DNA of 64,000 nt from the NCBI RefSeq assembly GCF_017813365.1, contig NZ_JAGIZA010000002.1:290394-354393 (forward strand), read 5' to 3'. Shown here in pieces: positions 25,461 to 35,266 of this stretch; positions within the stretch are counted from its first letter, which is position 1; every line of letters begins with the position of its first letter. Made by a program: the position numbers and the translations under genes. The notes beneath the pieces were generated by a model, which was not told where the DNA came from, did not search any database, and saw only the letters and a list, made by a program, of their open reading frames with translations. Source of the DNA: Roseomonas indoligenes (GTDB lineage Bacteria > Pseudomonadota > Alphaproteobacteria > Acetobacterales > Acetobacteraceae).

Positions 25461-27170
25461 ATGAACCGCCGACTGCTTCTCGCGGGCTGCTTCATCCTGC
25501 CGATTGCCGCCGGCGCCCTGGCCCAGGCGGAGGCGGACCGGCAGCTGAACGCCGCCATCGCGCGCCTGCGCACCGCCCTCGGCCCCGATGCCCAGGTGGA
25601 GTGGCGGGAGCGCCAGGTCGATCCCGTCACCGGCGCCGCCCGCCTCGCCGGCGTCACCGTGCGCCAGGGCCCCAACCGCCTGACGATGGAGGAGGTCACC
25701 CTCAACGGGTTGGCGGAGGACCGCGTCGCCGCGGCCACCGCCAGCGGCGTGCGGCTGGAGGAGGCGAAGCGCGGCGACGCCCCCGGCCCGATGGTCGCCA
25801 CCCTCGGCCGCGTCACCCTCGCCGGCCTCGTCCTGCCCCCGGGCGCCCCGGGCAAGCCGGTGGACTGGTCCGCCGCCGCCATCGAATCCGGCCAGGCCGA
25901 AGGGCTGCGCGTGGAGGCCACCGGACGCGGCGAGGCCGCGCTGGGCCGGCTCTCCGTCAGCGGCTACGCCCCCGGCCGCCTGGGCGAGGCGGTGCTGGAA
26001 GGCCTGACCTTCGTGGACCGCAGCAAGGGCGAGACCCGCATGGCCCTCGGCCGCGCCCGGCTCGCCGGCGCCGTCGTGCCGCGCATCGGCGCGGAGGTGG
26101 ACCCCTGGGCCCTGGCCGCCGACGCCGCCCTGCTCGAAGGGGTGGAGCTGAAGGTCGAGAAGGAGAATGTCGCGATCCGCATGGGCCGGGTGCAGGCCGA
26201 TGCCTGGGGCGAGGGCCGCAACACGAACCTGATCGCCGAGGGTCTGCGGGTGGAGGGCTCCAGCACGGAGACCGGCCCCTTCGCCGCCGATCTCGGCCGT
26301 CTGCGCGTGGCCGGCGTGCCGCTGCGCGACATGGCCCATGCCTACGCCAAGGACGTGAACCCGCCCCAGCCCGTGCAGGGCCAGGACCAGTCCGGCGAGT
26401 TGCAGGGCCTGACGGTCAGCAGCCGCGGCACCCCCCTGGTGAGGGTCGGCGAGATGCGCGTCACCAGCGGCTGGGATCCCGCCGCCCCGTCCACGCAGGT
26501 GAGCGCGTTGGCGGTGGAGGGCATCGGCTTCAACCTGCCCGACGAGTTCGGCGGCGCCTGGCTGGCCGATCTGGGCTTCAAGGAGGTCCTCGCCCGCATC
26601 GCCATGGTGGCGAAGCTGACGCCCGAGGGGCAGATGACGGCCAACCCCTTCGCCATCGAGGCCGCCAACATGGGCCGCCTCGGCATCAGCATGGATGTCC
26701 GGGGCGTCGAGGTGCCGAAGGCCGGCGCCCCGAACCCGACGGCGGACGATCCCTTCGCGCTCATCGCCAACTGGTCCATCGCCGCCTTCTCCATCCGCTA
26801 CACGGAGGACGGGCTGCTCCGCGCCGTGCTGGCCCAGCAGGCCGCGCAGGAGAGGGTGCCGGAGCGCCAGCTGCGGGAGCGCTACGCCACCATGGCCCTC
26901 CGCACCCCCATGCCGGGCAGCGGGCCGAAGGAACCGCTGGAGCTGCGGCGGATGCGGGAAGCCCTGGCGAGCTTCGCGCGCGATCTCGGCAGCATCGAGA
27001 TCGCGCTGCGCCCGGCCAAGCCCGTGCCGATGATGGAGATGGTGGGCGCGGCCGGCCTGCCGCCGGAGCGCATGGTGCGGGACCTCGGGCTCAGCATCAC
27101 CGCCGCCCCGCCCAGGCCGACGATGACCACGCCCCCCTCGTCCATCGTCATCCCGACGCCCAGGCCCTGA
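25461..27170 (+). CDS. exported protein of unknown function (DUF2125/AsmA-like character)
   Basis: A 569-aa protein with a signal peptide (LLLAGCFILPIAAGALAQ). The body is made of repeated beta-rich segments each of the form '...LEGVEL...', '...LARVTLAGLVL...', '...RVAGVPL...', as in long-strand periplasmic proteins of the DUF2125 or AsmA type. The C-terminus is Pro/Thr-rich (APPRPTMTTPPSSIVIPTPRP). No catalytic motif. It is divergent from the VWA gene, 96 bases apart. Family assignment is uncertain. Confidence 0.6.
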   Translation: MNRRLLLAGCFILPIAAGALAQAEADRQLNAAIARLRTALGPDAQVEWRERQVDPVTGAARLAGVTVRQGPNRLTMEEVTLNGLAEDRVAAATASGVRLEEAKRGDAPGPMVATLGRVTLAGLVLPPGAPGKPVDWSAAAIESGQAEGLRVEATGRGEAALGRLSVSGYAPGRLGEAVLEGLTFVDRSKGETRMALGRARLAGAVVPRIGAEVDPWALAADAALLEGVELKVEKENVAIRMGRVQADAWGEGRNTNLIAEGLRVEGSSTETGPFAADLGRLRVAGVPLRDMAHAYAKDVNPPQPVQGQDQSGELQGLTVSSRGTPLVRVGEMRVTSGWDPAAPSTQVSALAVEGIGFNLPDEFGGAWLADLGFKEVLARIAMVAKLTPEGQMTANPFAIEAANMGRLGISMDVRGVEVPKAGAPNPTADDPFALIANWSIAAFSIRYTEDGLLRAVLAQQAAQERVPERQLRERYATMALRTPMPGSGPKEPLELRRMREALASFARDLGSIEIALRPAKPVPMMEMVGAAGLPPERMVRDLGLSITAAPPRPTMTTPPSSIVIPTPRP

Positions 27171-27184
27171 CGGGCCCGTTCGAC

Positions 27185-27206
27185 GGGCGGCCCCACCGGG
27201 CCGCCC
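27185..27206. terminator. stem-loop between convergent genes
   Basis: GGGCGGCC and GGCCGCCC form an 8-bp stem with a 6-base loop between the exported protein (+, stop 27170) and maeB (-, stop 27213). It has no T-run on either side, so termination is tentative. Confidence 0.4.
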
Positions 27207-27212
27207 CGCCGC

Positions 27213-29474
27213 TCAGGCCGTCTGGGACGCCGCAATCGCCGAAAGGTTGACGATGCCGCGCGCGGTGGTGCTGGGCACCATCACGTGCACCGGCTTGTTC
27301 ATCCCCAGCAGGATCGGCCCGACCTGCAGGCCGTCCGCCGCCGCCTTCAGCAGGTTGTAGGCGATGTTGGCGGCATCCAGGTTCGGGAAGACCAGCAGGT
27401 TGGCCGAGTCCGTCAGCCGACCGTCCGCCACGGCACGTGCGCGGATCGCCGGTTCCAGCGCCGCATCCGCGTGCATCTCGCCATCCACCTCGAGGGACGG
27501 GTCCCGCTCCCGGATCAGCCGCAGCGCCTGCCGCATCTTGCGGGCGGAGGGCGCATCCGACGCGCCGAAGGAGGAGTGGGAGAGCAGCGCCACGCGCGGC
27601 ACCACGCCGAAGGCCCGCACCTGCTCCGAGGCCAGCAGGGTCATCTCCGCGATCTGCTCCGCGTCCGGCTCCACCAGCAGGTGGGTGTCCACGAAGAACA
27701 GCGTGCCCGCCGGCAGGATCACCCCCGTCATCGCGTAGACCCGGCCGACATCGGGCCGCTTGCCCACGATGTCGAAGGCCTGGTGCCAATGCGTCATCCA
27801 CTCGCCCAGCCCGCCCACGATGGCGGCGTCCACCTGCCCGGTCTCCAGCAGCATGGTGGCGGCAACGGTGGGGCGGGTGCGCAGCGCGCGGGCGGCCGCA
27901 TCGGGCGGGATTCCGCGCCGGCCGACCTTGCCCTGGTACAAGGGCAGCAGCGGCGTCAGCGTCTCGTCGGCGGCGGGGTCGATCACCCGCACGCTGTCGT
28001 CCAGGTCCATGCGAAGGCCCATGGACCGGACCTTCTCCGCGATCACCTCGCGCCGGCCGATCAGCACGGGGTCCGCGATGCCCTCGTCCAGCACGGTCTG
28101 CACGGCGCGCAGCGTCCGCTCGTCCTCACCCTCGGCATAGACGATGCGCCGGCCGGCGCCGCGTGCCGCGGCGAAGACCGGGCGCATCAGGTCGCCGGAG
28201 CGGAACACGAAACGCTCCAGCCCCTCCCGATAGGCGTCGAAATCCGCGATAGGCCGGGTGGCGACGCCGGACTCCATCGCGGCGCGGGCCACCGCCGGCG
28301 CGATCTCCAGGATCAGCCGGGGGTCGAAGGGCTTGGGGATGATGTAGTCCGGCCCGAAAATCGGCGCCTGGCCGCCATAGGCCGCTACCACCACCTCGCT
28401 CGCCTCCGCCCGCGCCAGCCGCGCGATGGCCTCCACGCAGGCGACTTTCATCGCCTCGTTGATCGTGGTGGCCCCGGCATCCAGCGCGCCGCGGAAGATG
28501 AAGGGGAAGCAGAGGACGTTGTTGACCTGGTTCGGGTAGTCCGAACGCCCGGTGGCCACGATCGCGTCCGGCCGCGCCGCCCGCACCGCCTCCGGCAGGA
28601 TCTCCGGCTCCGGGTTCGCCAGGGCCAGGATCAGCGGGCTCGGCGCCATGGAGGGCAGCCACTCCGCCTTCAGCACGCGCGGTGCGGAGAGGCCGAGGAA
28701 CACATCCGCGTCCGGCAGGGCGTCGGCCAGCGTCCGCGCATTCGTCGCGCGGGCGTAGCGGGACTTGTAGGGGTCCATCAGGACCTCCCGGCCCTCATAG
28801 ACCACGCCCTCGATGTCGCAGACCGTGATGTTCTCGCGCTGCGCGCCCATCGCCACGAGAAGGTCCAGGCAGGCCAGCGCCGCGGCGCCGGCGCCGGAGG
28901 TGACGATCTTCGCCGCCTCGATCGGCTTGTTCTGCAGCAGCAGGCCATTCCGCACGGCGGCCGCGACGATGATCGCCGTGCCGTGCTGGTCGTCGTGGAA
29001 GACCGGGATCGACATCCGCGCCCGGAGCGAGCGCTCGATCTCGAAGCACTCCGGCGCCTTGATGTCCTCGAGGTTGATCGCCCCGAAGGAGGGCTCAAGG
29101 ACGGCCACCGCCTCCACGAACCGCTCGGGGTCGCGCTCCTCCACCTCGATGTCGATGGAGTCGATATTGGCGAATTTCTTGAAGAGGACCGCCTTCCCCT
29201 CCATCACCGGCTTGGAGGCCAGCGCGCCGATCGCCCCCAGCCCCAGCACCGCCGTGCCATTGGTGATCACGGCCACCATGTTGCCGCGGGTGGTGTAGTC
29301 GTAGGCGGTCTTCGGATCCGCCGCGATCTCCAGGCAGGCCGCCGCCACGCCCGGGGAATAGGCCAGGCCCAGGTCGCGCTGGGTCGCCATGCGCTTGGTG
29401 GGCTCGATTGCCAGCTTCCCCGGGCGGGGAAGGCGGTGATAGTCGAGCGCGGCTTTGCGGAAATCCTCGTCCAT
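27213..29474 (-). CDS. maeB: NADP-dependent malic enzyme with C-terminal phosphotransacetylase-like domain
   Basis: A 753-aa two-domain enzyme oxidatively decarboxylating malate to pyruvate. The malic domain (residues ~15-430) has [45 protein letters not shown] and the Rossmann [14 protein letters not shown]. Residues ~435-753 resemble phosphotransacetylase ([43 protein letters not shown]), a regulatory module in MaeB that does not transfer acetyl. ATG 29474 begins where the family starts ([14 protein letters not shown]); the frame extends upstream but without similarity. Confidence 0.95.
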   Translation of the reverse strand: MDEDFRKAALDYHRLPRPGKLAIEPTKRMATQRDLGLAYSPGVAAACLEIAADPKTAYDYTTRGNMVAVITNGTAVLGLGAIGALASKPVMEGKAVLFKKFANIDSIDIEVEERDPERFVEAVAVLEPSFGAINLEDIKAPECFEIERSLRARMSIPVFHDDQHGTAIIVAAAVRNGLLLQNKPIEAAKIVTSGAGAAALACLDLLVAMGAQRENITVCDIEGVVYEGREVLMDPYKSRYARATNARTLADALPDADVFLGLSAPRVLKAEWLPSMAPSPLILALANPEPEILPEAVRAARPDAIVATGRSDYPNQVNNVLCFPFIFRGALDAGATTINEAMKVACVEAIARLARAEASEVVVAAYGGQAPIFGPDYIIPKPFDPRLILEIAPAVARAAMESGVATRPIADFDAYREGLERFVFRSGDLMRPVFAAARGAGRRIVYAEGEDERTLRAVQTVLDEGIADPVLIGRREVIAEKVRSMGLRMDLDDSVRVIDPAADETLTPLLPLYQGKVGRRGIPPDAAARALRTRPTVAATMLLETGQVDAAIVGGLGEWMTHWHQAFDIVGKRPDVGRVYAMTGVILPAGTLFFVDTHLLVEPDAEQIAEMTLLASEQVRAFGVVPRVALLSHSSFGASDAPSARKMRQALRLIRERDPSLEVDGEMHADAALEPAIRARAVADGRLTDSANLLVFPNLDAANIAYNLLKAAADGLQVGPILLGMNKPVHVMVPSTTARGIVNLSAIAASQTA

Positions 29475-29569
29475 AGGGCCGTTATGGCCCTGTGCAGGGC
29501 GTGGCGCCAGACGGGAACCGGGGCGACGCCTTCGCGTTCGGCGCATGGCACCAAGGGACGGAGGCGGGA

Positions 29570-29800
29570 ATGCCAGGACCATCGGACGATCCGGGCGGCG
29601 AGGCCCGGCCGGGCGATGCCGCACCGGGAGGCACGCCGGGCACCGAGGAGATGGTGTGCGAGGAGTGCCAGGGCGCGGGCGAGCTGATGGGCAAGCCCTG
29701 CCTGTCCTGCAACGGCACGGGAATGGTGAACCGGAGCATCTCGGACAAGCCGGGGATCGCGGTGGGCGAGGGGCCGGAATTCGGGTCCGGCCGCGGCTGA
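29570..29800 (+). CDS. small DnaJ-type zinc-knuckle protein
   Basis: A 76-aa protein with two CxxCxGxG knuckles, CEECQGAG and CLSCNGTG, spaced as in one zinc site of DnaJ, flanked by disordered Gly/Pro-rich ends. ATG 29570 follows GGAGGCGGG. Stand-alone knuckle proteins of this sort are common but unstudied; a role as an RNA- or protein-binding accessory is possible. It starts close to the maeB start, on the other strand, so the two share a short divergent promoter region. Confidence 0.65.
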   Translation: MPGPSDDPGGEARPGDAAPGGTPGTEEMVCEECQGAGELMGKPCLSCNGTGMVNRSISDKPGIAVGEGPEFGSGRG

Positions 29801-29903
29801 GCCCTGGCTCCCGGCCCCTGGGATAGCAGCAACCGGCGCGCTACATGGCACCCACGGGCGCCGCCAGGGCGGCCGGGATACCTGCCTGGACTGATGAAGA
29901 AGA

Positions 29904-29989
29904 TGGTGCGGTCAAGAAGATTCGAACTTCCACGGGGTTTCCCCCACCAGCACCTCAAGCTGGCGCGTCTACCATTCCGCCATGACCGC
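29904..29989 (-). tRNA. tRNA-Leu (GAG)
   Basis: Minus-strand cloverleaf: acceptor GCGGTCA/TGACCGC, D-arm GCGGAATGGTAGACGC, anticodon stem CCAGC/GCTGG with loop TTGAGGT (anticodon GAG, reads CUC/CUU), long class II variable arm with TGGGGGAAACCCCG, T-loop TTCGAAT, and a genomically encoded CCA. No integrase or duplicated 3' end is seen beside it. Confidence 0.96.
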
Positions 29990-30012
29990 AGGCAGGGGGC
30001 GGCGTATAACCG

Positions 30013-30684
30013 ATGAGCGCGGCGGCATCAACCGGGGTTCCGGCCCCCGAATGGCTGATTTCCGAGGAACGCATCACCGTCCCGGACGCGCTGGCCGCCA
30101 TGGAGGCCCGCGTCGCGGGAATCCGCGCCGGCACGGCGGGGGAGGCGGTCTGGCTGGTGGAGCACCCGCCGAGCTACACCGCCGGCACCTCCGCCCGGGC
30201 GGAGGGCCTGCTCGACACCCGCTTTCCCACCTTCGATGCCGGGCGCGGCGGCCAGTGGACCTATCACGGCCCGGGCCAGCGCACGGCCTATGTGATGCTG
30301 GACCTCACACGCCCCCATGGCGCCGTCCCGGCGCGGGACGTGCGCGCTTATGTCCACGGGCTGGAGGAGTGGATGATCCGCGCCCTGGACCGCTTCAACA
30401 TTCGCGGCGAGCGGCGGGAGGGGCGCGTCGGCATCTGGGTGGCGGACCGCGCCACCGGGAGGGAAGCGAAGATCGGCGCCATCGGCGTCCGCGTCTCCCG
30501 CTGGGTTTCCTGGCACGGCATCGCGCTGAACGTGGAACCCGACCTCTCCCATTTCGGTGGCATCGTGCCCTGCGGCATCAGCGAGCACGGCGTGACCAGC
30601 CTGCACGCGCTGGGCATTCCCGCGACGATGGAGGAGGCGGATTCGGCCTTGATGTCCGCCTGGGCGGAGGTTTTCGGGGGATAA
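30013..30684 (+). CDS. lipB: lipoyl(octanoyl) transferase
   Basis: A 223-aa LipB that moves octanoyl from ACP to lipoyl domains. The signature is intact: [15 protein letters not shown] near residue 47, [20 protein letters not shown] near 77, catalytic Lys in [20 protein letters not shown] and catalytic Cys in [15 protein letters not shown] near 180. It begins 23 bases beyond the 5' end of the tRNA-Leu gene, which runs the other way. Confidence 0.95.
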   Translation: MSAAASTGVPAPEWLISEERITVPDALAAMEARVAGIRAGTAGEAVWLVEHPPSYTAGTSARAEGLLDTRFPTFDAGRGGQWTYHGPGQRTAYVMLDLTRPHGAVPARDVRAYVHGLEEWMIRALDRFNIRGERREGRVGIWVADRATGREAKIGAIGVRVSRWVSWHGIALNVEPDLSHFGGIVPCGISEHGVTSLHALGIPATMEEADSALMSAWAEVFGG

Positions 30685-30853
30685 GCGATTGGATGGCGCT
30701 GAGTTTTCGGTTTTACTGACACCCGGCGCTTACAAATCCCTGCTAAGTGTGGCGGAACGAGAAAAACTTCGGAAGGTCACGGCCTTGTCGGTGGCCTGAT
30801 GACGAGACGTTCATTATTCTGTGTGCGTCACTCGAACCGCACAGGATGGACCA

Positions 30854-32554
30854 TTGCCGGATCACCACACCCCGCTCATCGCCACCATTGCCCTCGGCCT
30901 CGTCCTGGCCTTCATCTTCGGCATGGCCGCCAACCGGCTGAAGATCTCGCCGCTGGTGGGCTACCTCCTGGCCGGCGTCGCGGTCGGGCCCTTCACGCCC
31001 GGCTTCGTCGCGGACCAGGAGCTGGCGAACCAGCTCGCCGAGATCGGCGTCATCCTGCTGATGTTCGCCGTCGGCCTGCACTTCTCGCTGAAGGACCTGA
31101 TGGAGGTCCGCTCCATCGCCCTGCCCGGCGCCATCGGCCAGATCGCCGTCGCCACGGCGATGGGCATGGGGCTGGGCTGGCTGTTCAATTGGGGCATCGG
31201 CGGCGGGCTCGTCTTCGGTCTCTCCCTCTCCGTTGCCTCCACCGTCGTCCTCATCCGCGCCCTGCAGGAACGCCGCATCGCGGAGACGGAGCGCGGCCGC
31301 ATCGCCATTGGGTGGCTGATCGTGGAGGACCTGGCGATGGTCCTCGCCCTCGTGCTGCTGCCCGCCATCGCGCCGGCGCTGAAGGGCGATGCGGGCCTCT
31401 CGATCGGAGAGCTCCTCGTCACGCTCGTCATCACCCTCGGCAAGGTCGCGGCCTTCGTGGTGGTGATGCTCGTGGCCGGGCGCCGCGTGATCCCCTGGGT
31501 GATGCACCACGCCGCCCATACCGGCTCGCGGGAGTTGTTCCGGCTGGCGGTCTACGCCATCGCCCTCGGCGTCGCCTTCGGCGCGGCTGAGCTCTTCGGC
31601 GTCTCCTTCGCCCTCGGCGCCTTCTTCGCGGGCATGGTGATGGGCGAGAGCCAGCTCTCCCAGCGCGCGGCGGAGGAGGCGCTGCCGCTGCGCGACGCCT
31701 TCGCGGTGCTGTTCTTCGTCTCCGTGGGCATGCTGTTCAACCCGCATATCCTCCTCACCGCGCCGCTCGCGGTGCTGGCGACCCTCGCCATCATCGTGCT
31801 CGGCAAATCCGTCGCGGCCTTCCTCATCGTGCGCGCCTTCGGCCGGCCCGTCGGCACGGCGCTGACCATCTCGGCCAGCCTGGCCCAGATCGGCGAGTTC
31901 TCCTTCATCCTGGCCGGGCTCGGCGGCTCGCTCGGCCTGCTGCCGCAGGAGGGGCGGGACCTGATCCTGGCCGGCGCCATCCTCTCGATCCTCGTGAACC
32001 CCTTCCTCTTCGCACTGGTTGAGAGACGGCGCGCGGCCGCGGCGCCCCGCCCGGCCGTGCCCGAGGCGGCGGAACTGCCGCCGCAGCCCGCGCCGGAGCC
32101 GGCCCCCGTGCCGCTGCCGCCCGAGGAGGCGGCCGAGGAGGTCCCGGCCATGGAGGACCACGACGTGGTGGTGGGCTATGGCCGCGTCGGCAGCCTCGTC
32201 GCCCAGGGCCTGCGCGAATCCGGCCGCCCCGTCCTGGTCTTCGAGGACGGCGAGACCACCGCAGCCCTTTCCCGCGCGGATGGCCTGCCCACGGTGCTCG
32301 GCAATGCCGCGGCCCCGCAGGTGCTGGCCACCGCAAACCTGCCCGCCGCCCGCCGGCTCTTCGTGACGGTGCCGGAGGCCTTCGAGGCCGGGCAGGTGGT
32401 GGAGCAGGCCCGTGCCCTGAACAAGGACCTGGAGATCACCGCCCGCGCCCACTCGGACGCCGCGGTGGAGCACCTGCAGCGCCTGGGCGCGGACCACATC
32501 GTGATGAGCGAGCGCGAGGTGGCCCGGCGGATGCTGGAGCACGCCGAGCGGTAG
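30854..32554 (+). CDS. ybaL: YbaL-type CPA2 cation:proton antiporter with TrkA-N domain
   Basis: A 566-aa antiporter. About twelve membrane segments cover residues 8-385 (LIATIALGLVLAFIFGMAAN; VGYLLAGVAVGPFTPGFVA; ASTVVLIRAL). A Pro/Ala/Glu-rich linker (~400-430) leads to a cytosolic TrkA-N Rossmann domain, VVVGYGRVGSLVAQGLRESG near 435. I place the start at TTG 30854 because the next residues (PDHHTPLIA) match where YbaL proteins begin; an in-frame GTG at 30821 is possible. Such proteins exchange K+ or Na+ for H+ with control through the nucleotide-binding domain. Confidence 0.85.
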   Translation: MPDHHTPLIATIALGLVLAFIFGMAANRLKISPLVGYLLAGVAVGPFTPGFVADQELANQLAEIGVILLMFAVGLHFSLKDLMEVRSIALPGAIGQIAVATAMGMGLGWLFNWGIGGGLVFGLSLSVASTVVLIRALQERRIAETERGRIAIGWLIVEDLAMVLALVLLPAIAPALKGDAGLSIGELLVTLVITLGKVAAFVVVMLVAGRRVIPWVMHHAAHTGSRELFRLAVYAIALGVAFGAAELFGVSFALGAFFAGMVMGESQLSQRAAEEALPLRDAFAVLFFVSVGMLFNPHILLTAPLAVLATLAIIVLGKSVAAFLIVRAFGRPVGTALTISASLAQIGEFSFILAGLGGSLGLLPQEGRDLILAGAILSILVNPFLFALVERRRAAAAPRPAVPEAAELPPQPAPEPAPVPLPPEEAAEEVPAMEDHDVVVGYGRVGSLVAQGLRESGRPVLVFEDGETTAALSRADGLPTVLGNAAAPQVLATANLPAARRLFVTVPEAFEAGQVVEQARALNKDLEITARAHSDAAVEHLQRLGADHIVMSEREVARRMLEHAER

Positions 32555-32558
32555 GGAC

Positions 32559-33521
32559 CTACATCTGCCGCAGCGCCACCTCGCGCACCGCGTGGTCCGG
32601 TCCCTTGGTCAGGACCAGGTGCGCGCGCGGGCGGGTAGGCTGGATATTCTCCACCAGGTTGGGGTGGTTGATCTCCCGCCAGATCCCCCGCGCCACCGCG
32701 GTCGCCTCCGCCTCCGACAGGTCGCGGTAATGGTGGAAGTAGGAGCGGGGGTCCTGGAAGGCGGTGCGCTGAAGGACCAGGAAGCGCTGCACGTACCAGG
32801 CCTCGATGTCCTCCTCCGCCGCGTCCACGTAGACGGAGAAGTCGAAGAAGTCGGAGGCCAGCACGGCGGCACCCGCCGTCTGCAGCACGTTCAGCCCCTC
32901 GAAGATCAGGATGTCGGGCTGGCTCACCACCTCGGACTCGCCGGGCACGATGTCGTAGCTCAGGTGGGAGTAGACGGGAGCCGAGACCTCCGCCTCACCC
33001 GCCTTCACCGCGCGCAGGAAGCCGATCATGCGGCGCAGGTCGTAGCTCTCCGGGAAGCCCTTGCGCCGCATCAGCCCGCGCGACTCCAGCACCTTGGTGG
33101 GCAGGAGGAAGCCGTCGGTGGTGACGAGTTGCACGCGCGGATGGTCCGGCCAGCGGGCCAGCACGGCCCGCAGCAGGCGCGCGAAGGTGCTCTTACCCAC
33201 TGCCACGCTGCCGGCGATCCCGATGACATAGGGCGGCACGCTGGCCGGGCGTCCGAGGAAGGTGTCCTGCACCGAGGCCAGATTGCGCGCGGCGGTGACG
33301 TGCAGGTTCAGCAGGCGGGAGAGGGGAAGGTGGACATCCGCCACCTCGGCCAGCGAAACCTGGTCGGCCACGCCGCGCAGGCCCCGCACATCGGCATCGG
33401 TCAGGGGCAGGGGGGTGTTGGACCGCAGCGCCGCCCATTCCTCGCGCCCGAAGACGCGATAGGCCCCGCTCTCCTCCGCGCCCGCGACAAGGCCGGATGC
33501 CGCCTGATCCATTCCGGTCAT
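32559..33521 (-). CDS. coaA: type I pantothenate kinase
   Basis: A 320-aa CoaA doing the first step of coenzyme A synthesis. Landmarks are [16 protein letters not shown] (P-loop) near residue 98, [14 protein letters not shown] near 130, [15 protein letters not shown] near 148, [12 protein letters not shown] and [12 protein letters not shown]. The ATG at 33521 is chosen over upstream ones because GGGGGAACG precedes it and the length then fits the ~316-aa norm. It converges on the antiporter gene with 4 bases between stops. Confidence 0.95.
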   Translation of the reverse strand: MTGMDQAASGLVAGAEESGAYRVFGREEWAALRSNTPLPLTDADVRGLRGVADQVSLAEVADVHLPLSRLLNLHVTAARNLASVQDTFLGRPASVPPYVIGIAGSVAVGKSTFARLLRAVLARWPDHPRVQLVTTDGFLLPTKVLESRGLMRRKGFPESYDLRRMIGFLRAVKAGEAEVSAPVYSHLSYDIVPGESEVVSQPDILIFEGLNVLQTAGAAVLASDFFDFSVYVDAAEEDIEAWYVQRFLVLQRTAFQDPRSYFHHYRDLSEAEATAVARGIWREINHPNLVENIQPTRPRAHLVLTKGPDHAVREVALRQM

Positions 33522-33582
33522 CGTTCCCCCGTCTGCGGCAGGGCTTAGAGCAGGCCCCGATCCGCCTTTCCAGGGCCGAGAC

Positions 33583-33615
33583 AAAAAAAGGGGCGCCCCT
33601 CGCGGGACGCCCCCC
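33583..33615 (-). terminator. rho-independent terminator of the DEAD-box helicase gene
   Basis: On the minus strand, GGGGCG...CGCCCC forms a GC stem followed by seven Ts (33589-33583). It lies just after the helicase stop (33620) and before coaA's start, so it separates two genes of the same direction. Confidence 0.85.
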
Positions 33616-33619
33616 TGTC

Positions 33620-35005
33620 TCAGCGGCCGCTGTCGCGGAAGTCGCCTTCCCGCCAGGACCGGTCCTTGCGCGGCGCGTCGCCCCGCGCGGGCTCCGGCCG
33701 GCGCTGGCCGCCGCCATCACGGCGCGGCGGCTGGCCCGCGGCGCGGTTTACTCCACCGGCATTCCCGCCCGGGCGACCCTGGGAGTGGCGCTGCCCCTCG
33801 CGCGGCGCGCCGCCATTCCCGTCGCGGCGCGGCGGACGGCCCTGCTGCTGGCGGTTCGGCCGCCGCGGCACCGGGCCGGTCGGGATCTCGCCCTCGGCCG
33901 GCACCTGCTGACGGGTCAGCTTCTCCACGGCGCGGAGGAGGGAGATCTCGTCCGGCGCCACCAGCGCCACCGCCTCGCCCGAGGCGCCCGCACGGGCCGT
34001 GCGGCCGATGCGGTGGACATAGGTCTCCGGAACCTCCGGCAGGTCGTACTGGATCACGTGGGTCACGCCGTCCACGTCGATGCCGCGGGCCGCGATGTCC
34101 GTGGCCACGAGGATCGGGGCGGTGCCCTTCTTGAAGGCCTCCAGCGCCCGCTCGCGCTGGCCCTGGCTCTTGTTGCCGTGGATGGCGCCGGCGGCCAGGC
34201 CGTCCTGCTCCAGCTGCTTCACGATGCGGTCCGCTCCGTGCTTGGTGCGGCTGAACACCAGGGCACGGCCCACGCCCTCGCCGCGCAGCAGATCGGCCAG
34301 CAGGCGGCGCTTGCCGTCGGCCGAGGTGTGGATCACGCGCTGGTTCACCCGCTCGGCGGTGGTGGCCACCGGCGTCACCTCAACCCGCACGGGGTCGGGC
34401 AGCAGCTCCTTCGCGAGCTTGGCGATGTCCTCCGGCATGGTCGCGGAGAAGAACATCGTGTGCTTCGTGCGCGGCAGCATGCCGGCGATGCGGCGGATGG
34501 ACGGCCAGAAGCCGCGGTCCAGCATCTGGTCGGCCTCGTCGAGGACGAAGACCTCGATGCCCTCCAGCTTCAGGGCGCGCTGGTTCAGCAGGTCCATCAG
34601 CCGGCCCGGCGTCGCGATCAGCACGTCCACGCCCTTGGCCATGGCGCGCTTCTGCGGGTTCTCCGGCACGCCGCCGAAGATCAGCGCGGTGCTCGGGCGG
34701 ATGTGCCGTCCATAGGCCCGCACGCTCTCATGGATCTGCGAGGCCAGCTCGCGGGTCGGGGAGAGGATGAGGACGCGGCAGGTATAGGGCGCCGCGCGCT
34801 TCGGATCGTTCGCCAGCCGGTGCAGCAGCGGCAGCGCGAAGGCCGCCGTCTTCCCGGTGCCGGTCTGGGCGATGCCCAGCACGTCGCGGCCGGCGATGGC
34901 GGCGGGAATGGCCTGGGCCTGGATAGGGGTGGGGGAGGTGTAGCCCTCCTCCTCCAGCGCGCGCAGAAGGGGCGCCGCGAGGCCAAGCTCGTTGAACTGC
35001 GTCAT
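33620..35005 (-). CDS. DEAD-box RNA helicase, RhlE-like
   Basis: A 461-aa RNA helicase. Q motif [11 protein letters not shown]...YTSPTPIQ, motif I AQTGTGKT near residue 48, Ia [37 protein letters not shown] and [12 protein letters not shown] are all present. The last ~85 residues are an Arg/Gly/Gln/Pro-rich basic tail ([16 protein letters not shown]...), an RNA-binding extension. A perfect 8-bp hairpin lies 14 bases upstream of the ATG, in the probable 5' leader. RhlE-like enzymes act in ribosome assembly, RNA decay and cold adaptation. Confidence 0.93.
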   Translation of the reverse strand: MTQFNELGLAAPLLRALEEEGYTSPTPIQAQAIPAAIAGRDVLGIAQTGTGKTAAFALPLLHRLANDPKRAAPYTCRVLILSPTRELASQIHESVRAYGRHIRPSTALIFGGVPENPQKRAMAKGVDVLIATPGRLMDLLNQRALKLEGIEVFVLDEADQMLDRGFWPSIRRIAGMLPRTKHTMFFSATMPEDIAKLAKELLPDPVRVEVTPVATTAERVNQRVIHTSADGKRRLLADLLRGEGVGRALVFSRTKHGADRIVKQLEQDGLAAGAIHGNKSQGQRERALEAFKKGTAPILVATDIAARGIDVDGVTHVIQYDLPEVPETYVHRIGRTARAGASGEAVALVAPDEISLLRAVEKLTRQQVPAEGEIPTGPVPRRPNRQQQGRPPRRDGNGGAPREGQRHSQGRPGGNAGGVNRAAGQPPRRDGGGQRRPEPARGDAPRKDRSWREGDFRDSGR

Positions 35006-35018
35006 GGATTCCAATCGG

Positions 35019-35040
35019 GGCGGCCCAATCCCGGGCCGCC
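35019..35040 (-). promoter_or_regulatory. leader hairpin upstream of the helicase start
   Basis: GGCGGCCC and GGGCCGCC make a perfect 8-bp stem with a 6-base loop, ending 14 bases before the ATG. Such a stem would sit close to the ribosome site and could be melted by the helicase itself or respond to temperature. The rest of the 261-base gap to mtgA shows no gene I can support. Confidence 0.5.
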
Positions 35041-35266
35041 AGGGCGGGTGGAGGCGCCCCGCGTGTCCGGTCGCATCCAGGTATCGGAAAATCGCAACGC
35101 CCCGGTCAGGGCCGCGCGCATCATTGCGCGGGGCGGCCGTCTCACGCGGCCGGGGCGTGGCCACGGCAGGGCCGGGCACGCGCTGAACATGGGGCAAACC
35201 CTGCTGCGGTGCAAGATGGAACCGGGCGCGCTTGACGCGGGGCGGGCCGGCGGCCAGCACGGGGCC

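Noticed and set aside
27285-29687. 800-codon open frame opposite maeB
   Set aside because: Antisense shadow of maeB with the usual skewed composition; no start signal or domain.
29904-29989. tRNA-Leu as an integration site for a mobile element
   Set aside because: No integrase gene, no repeated tRNA 3' end and no change of composition near it.
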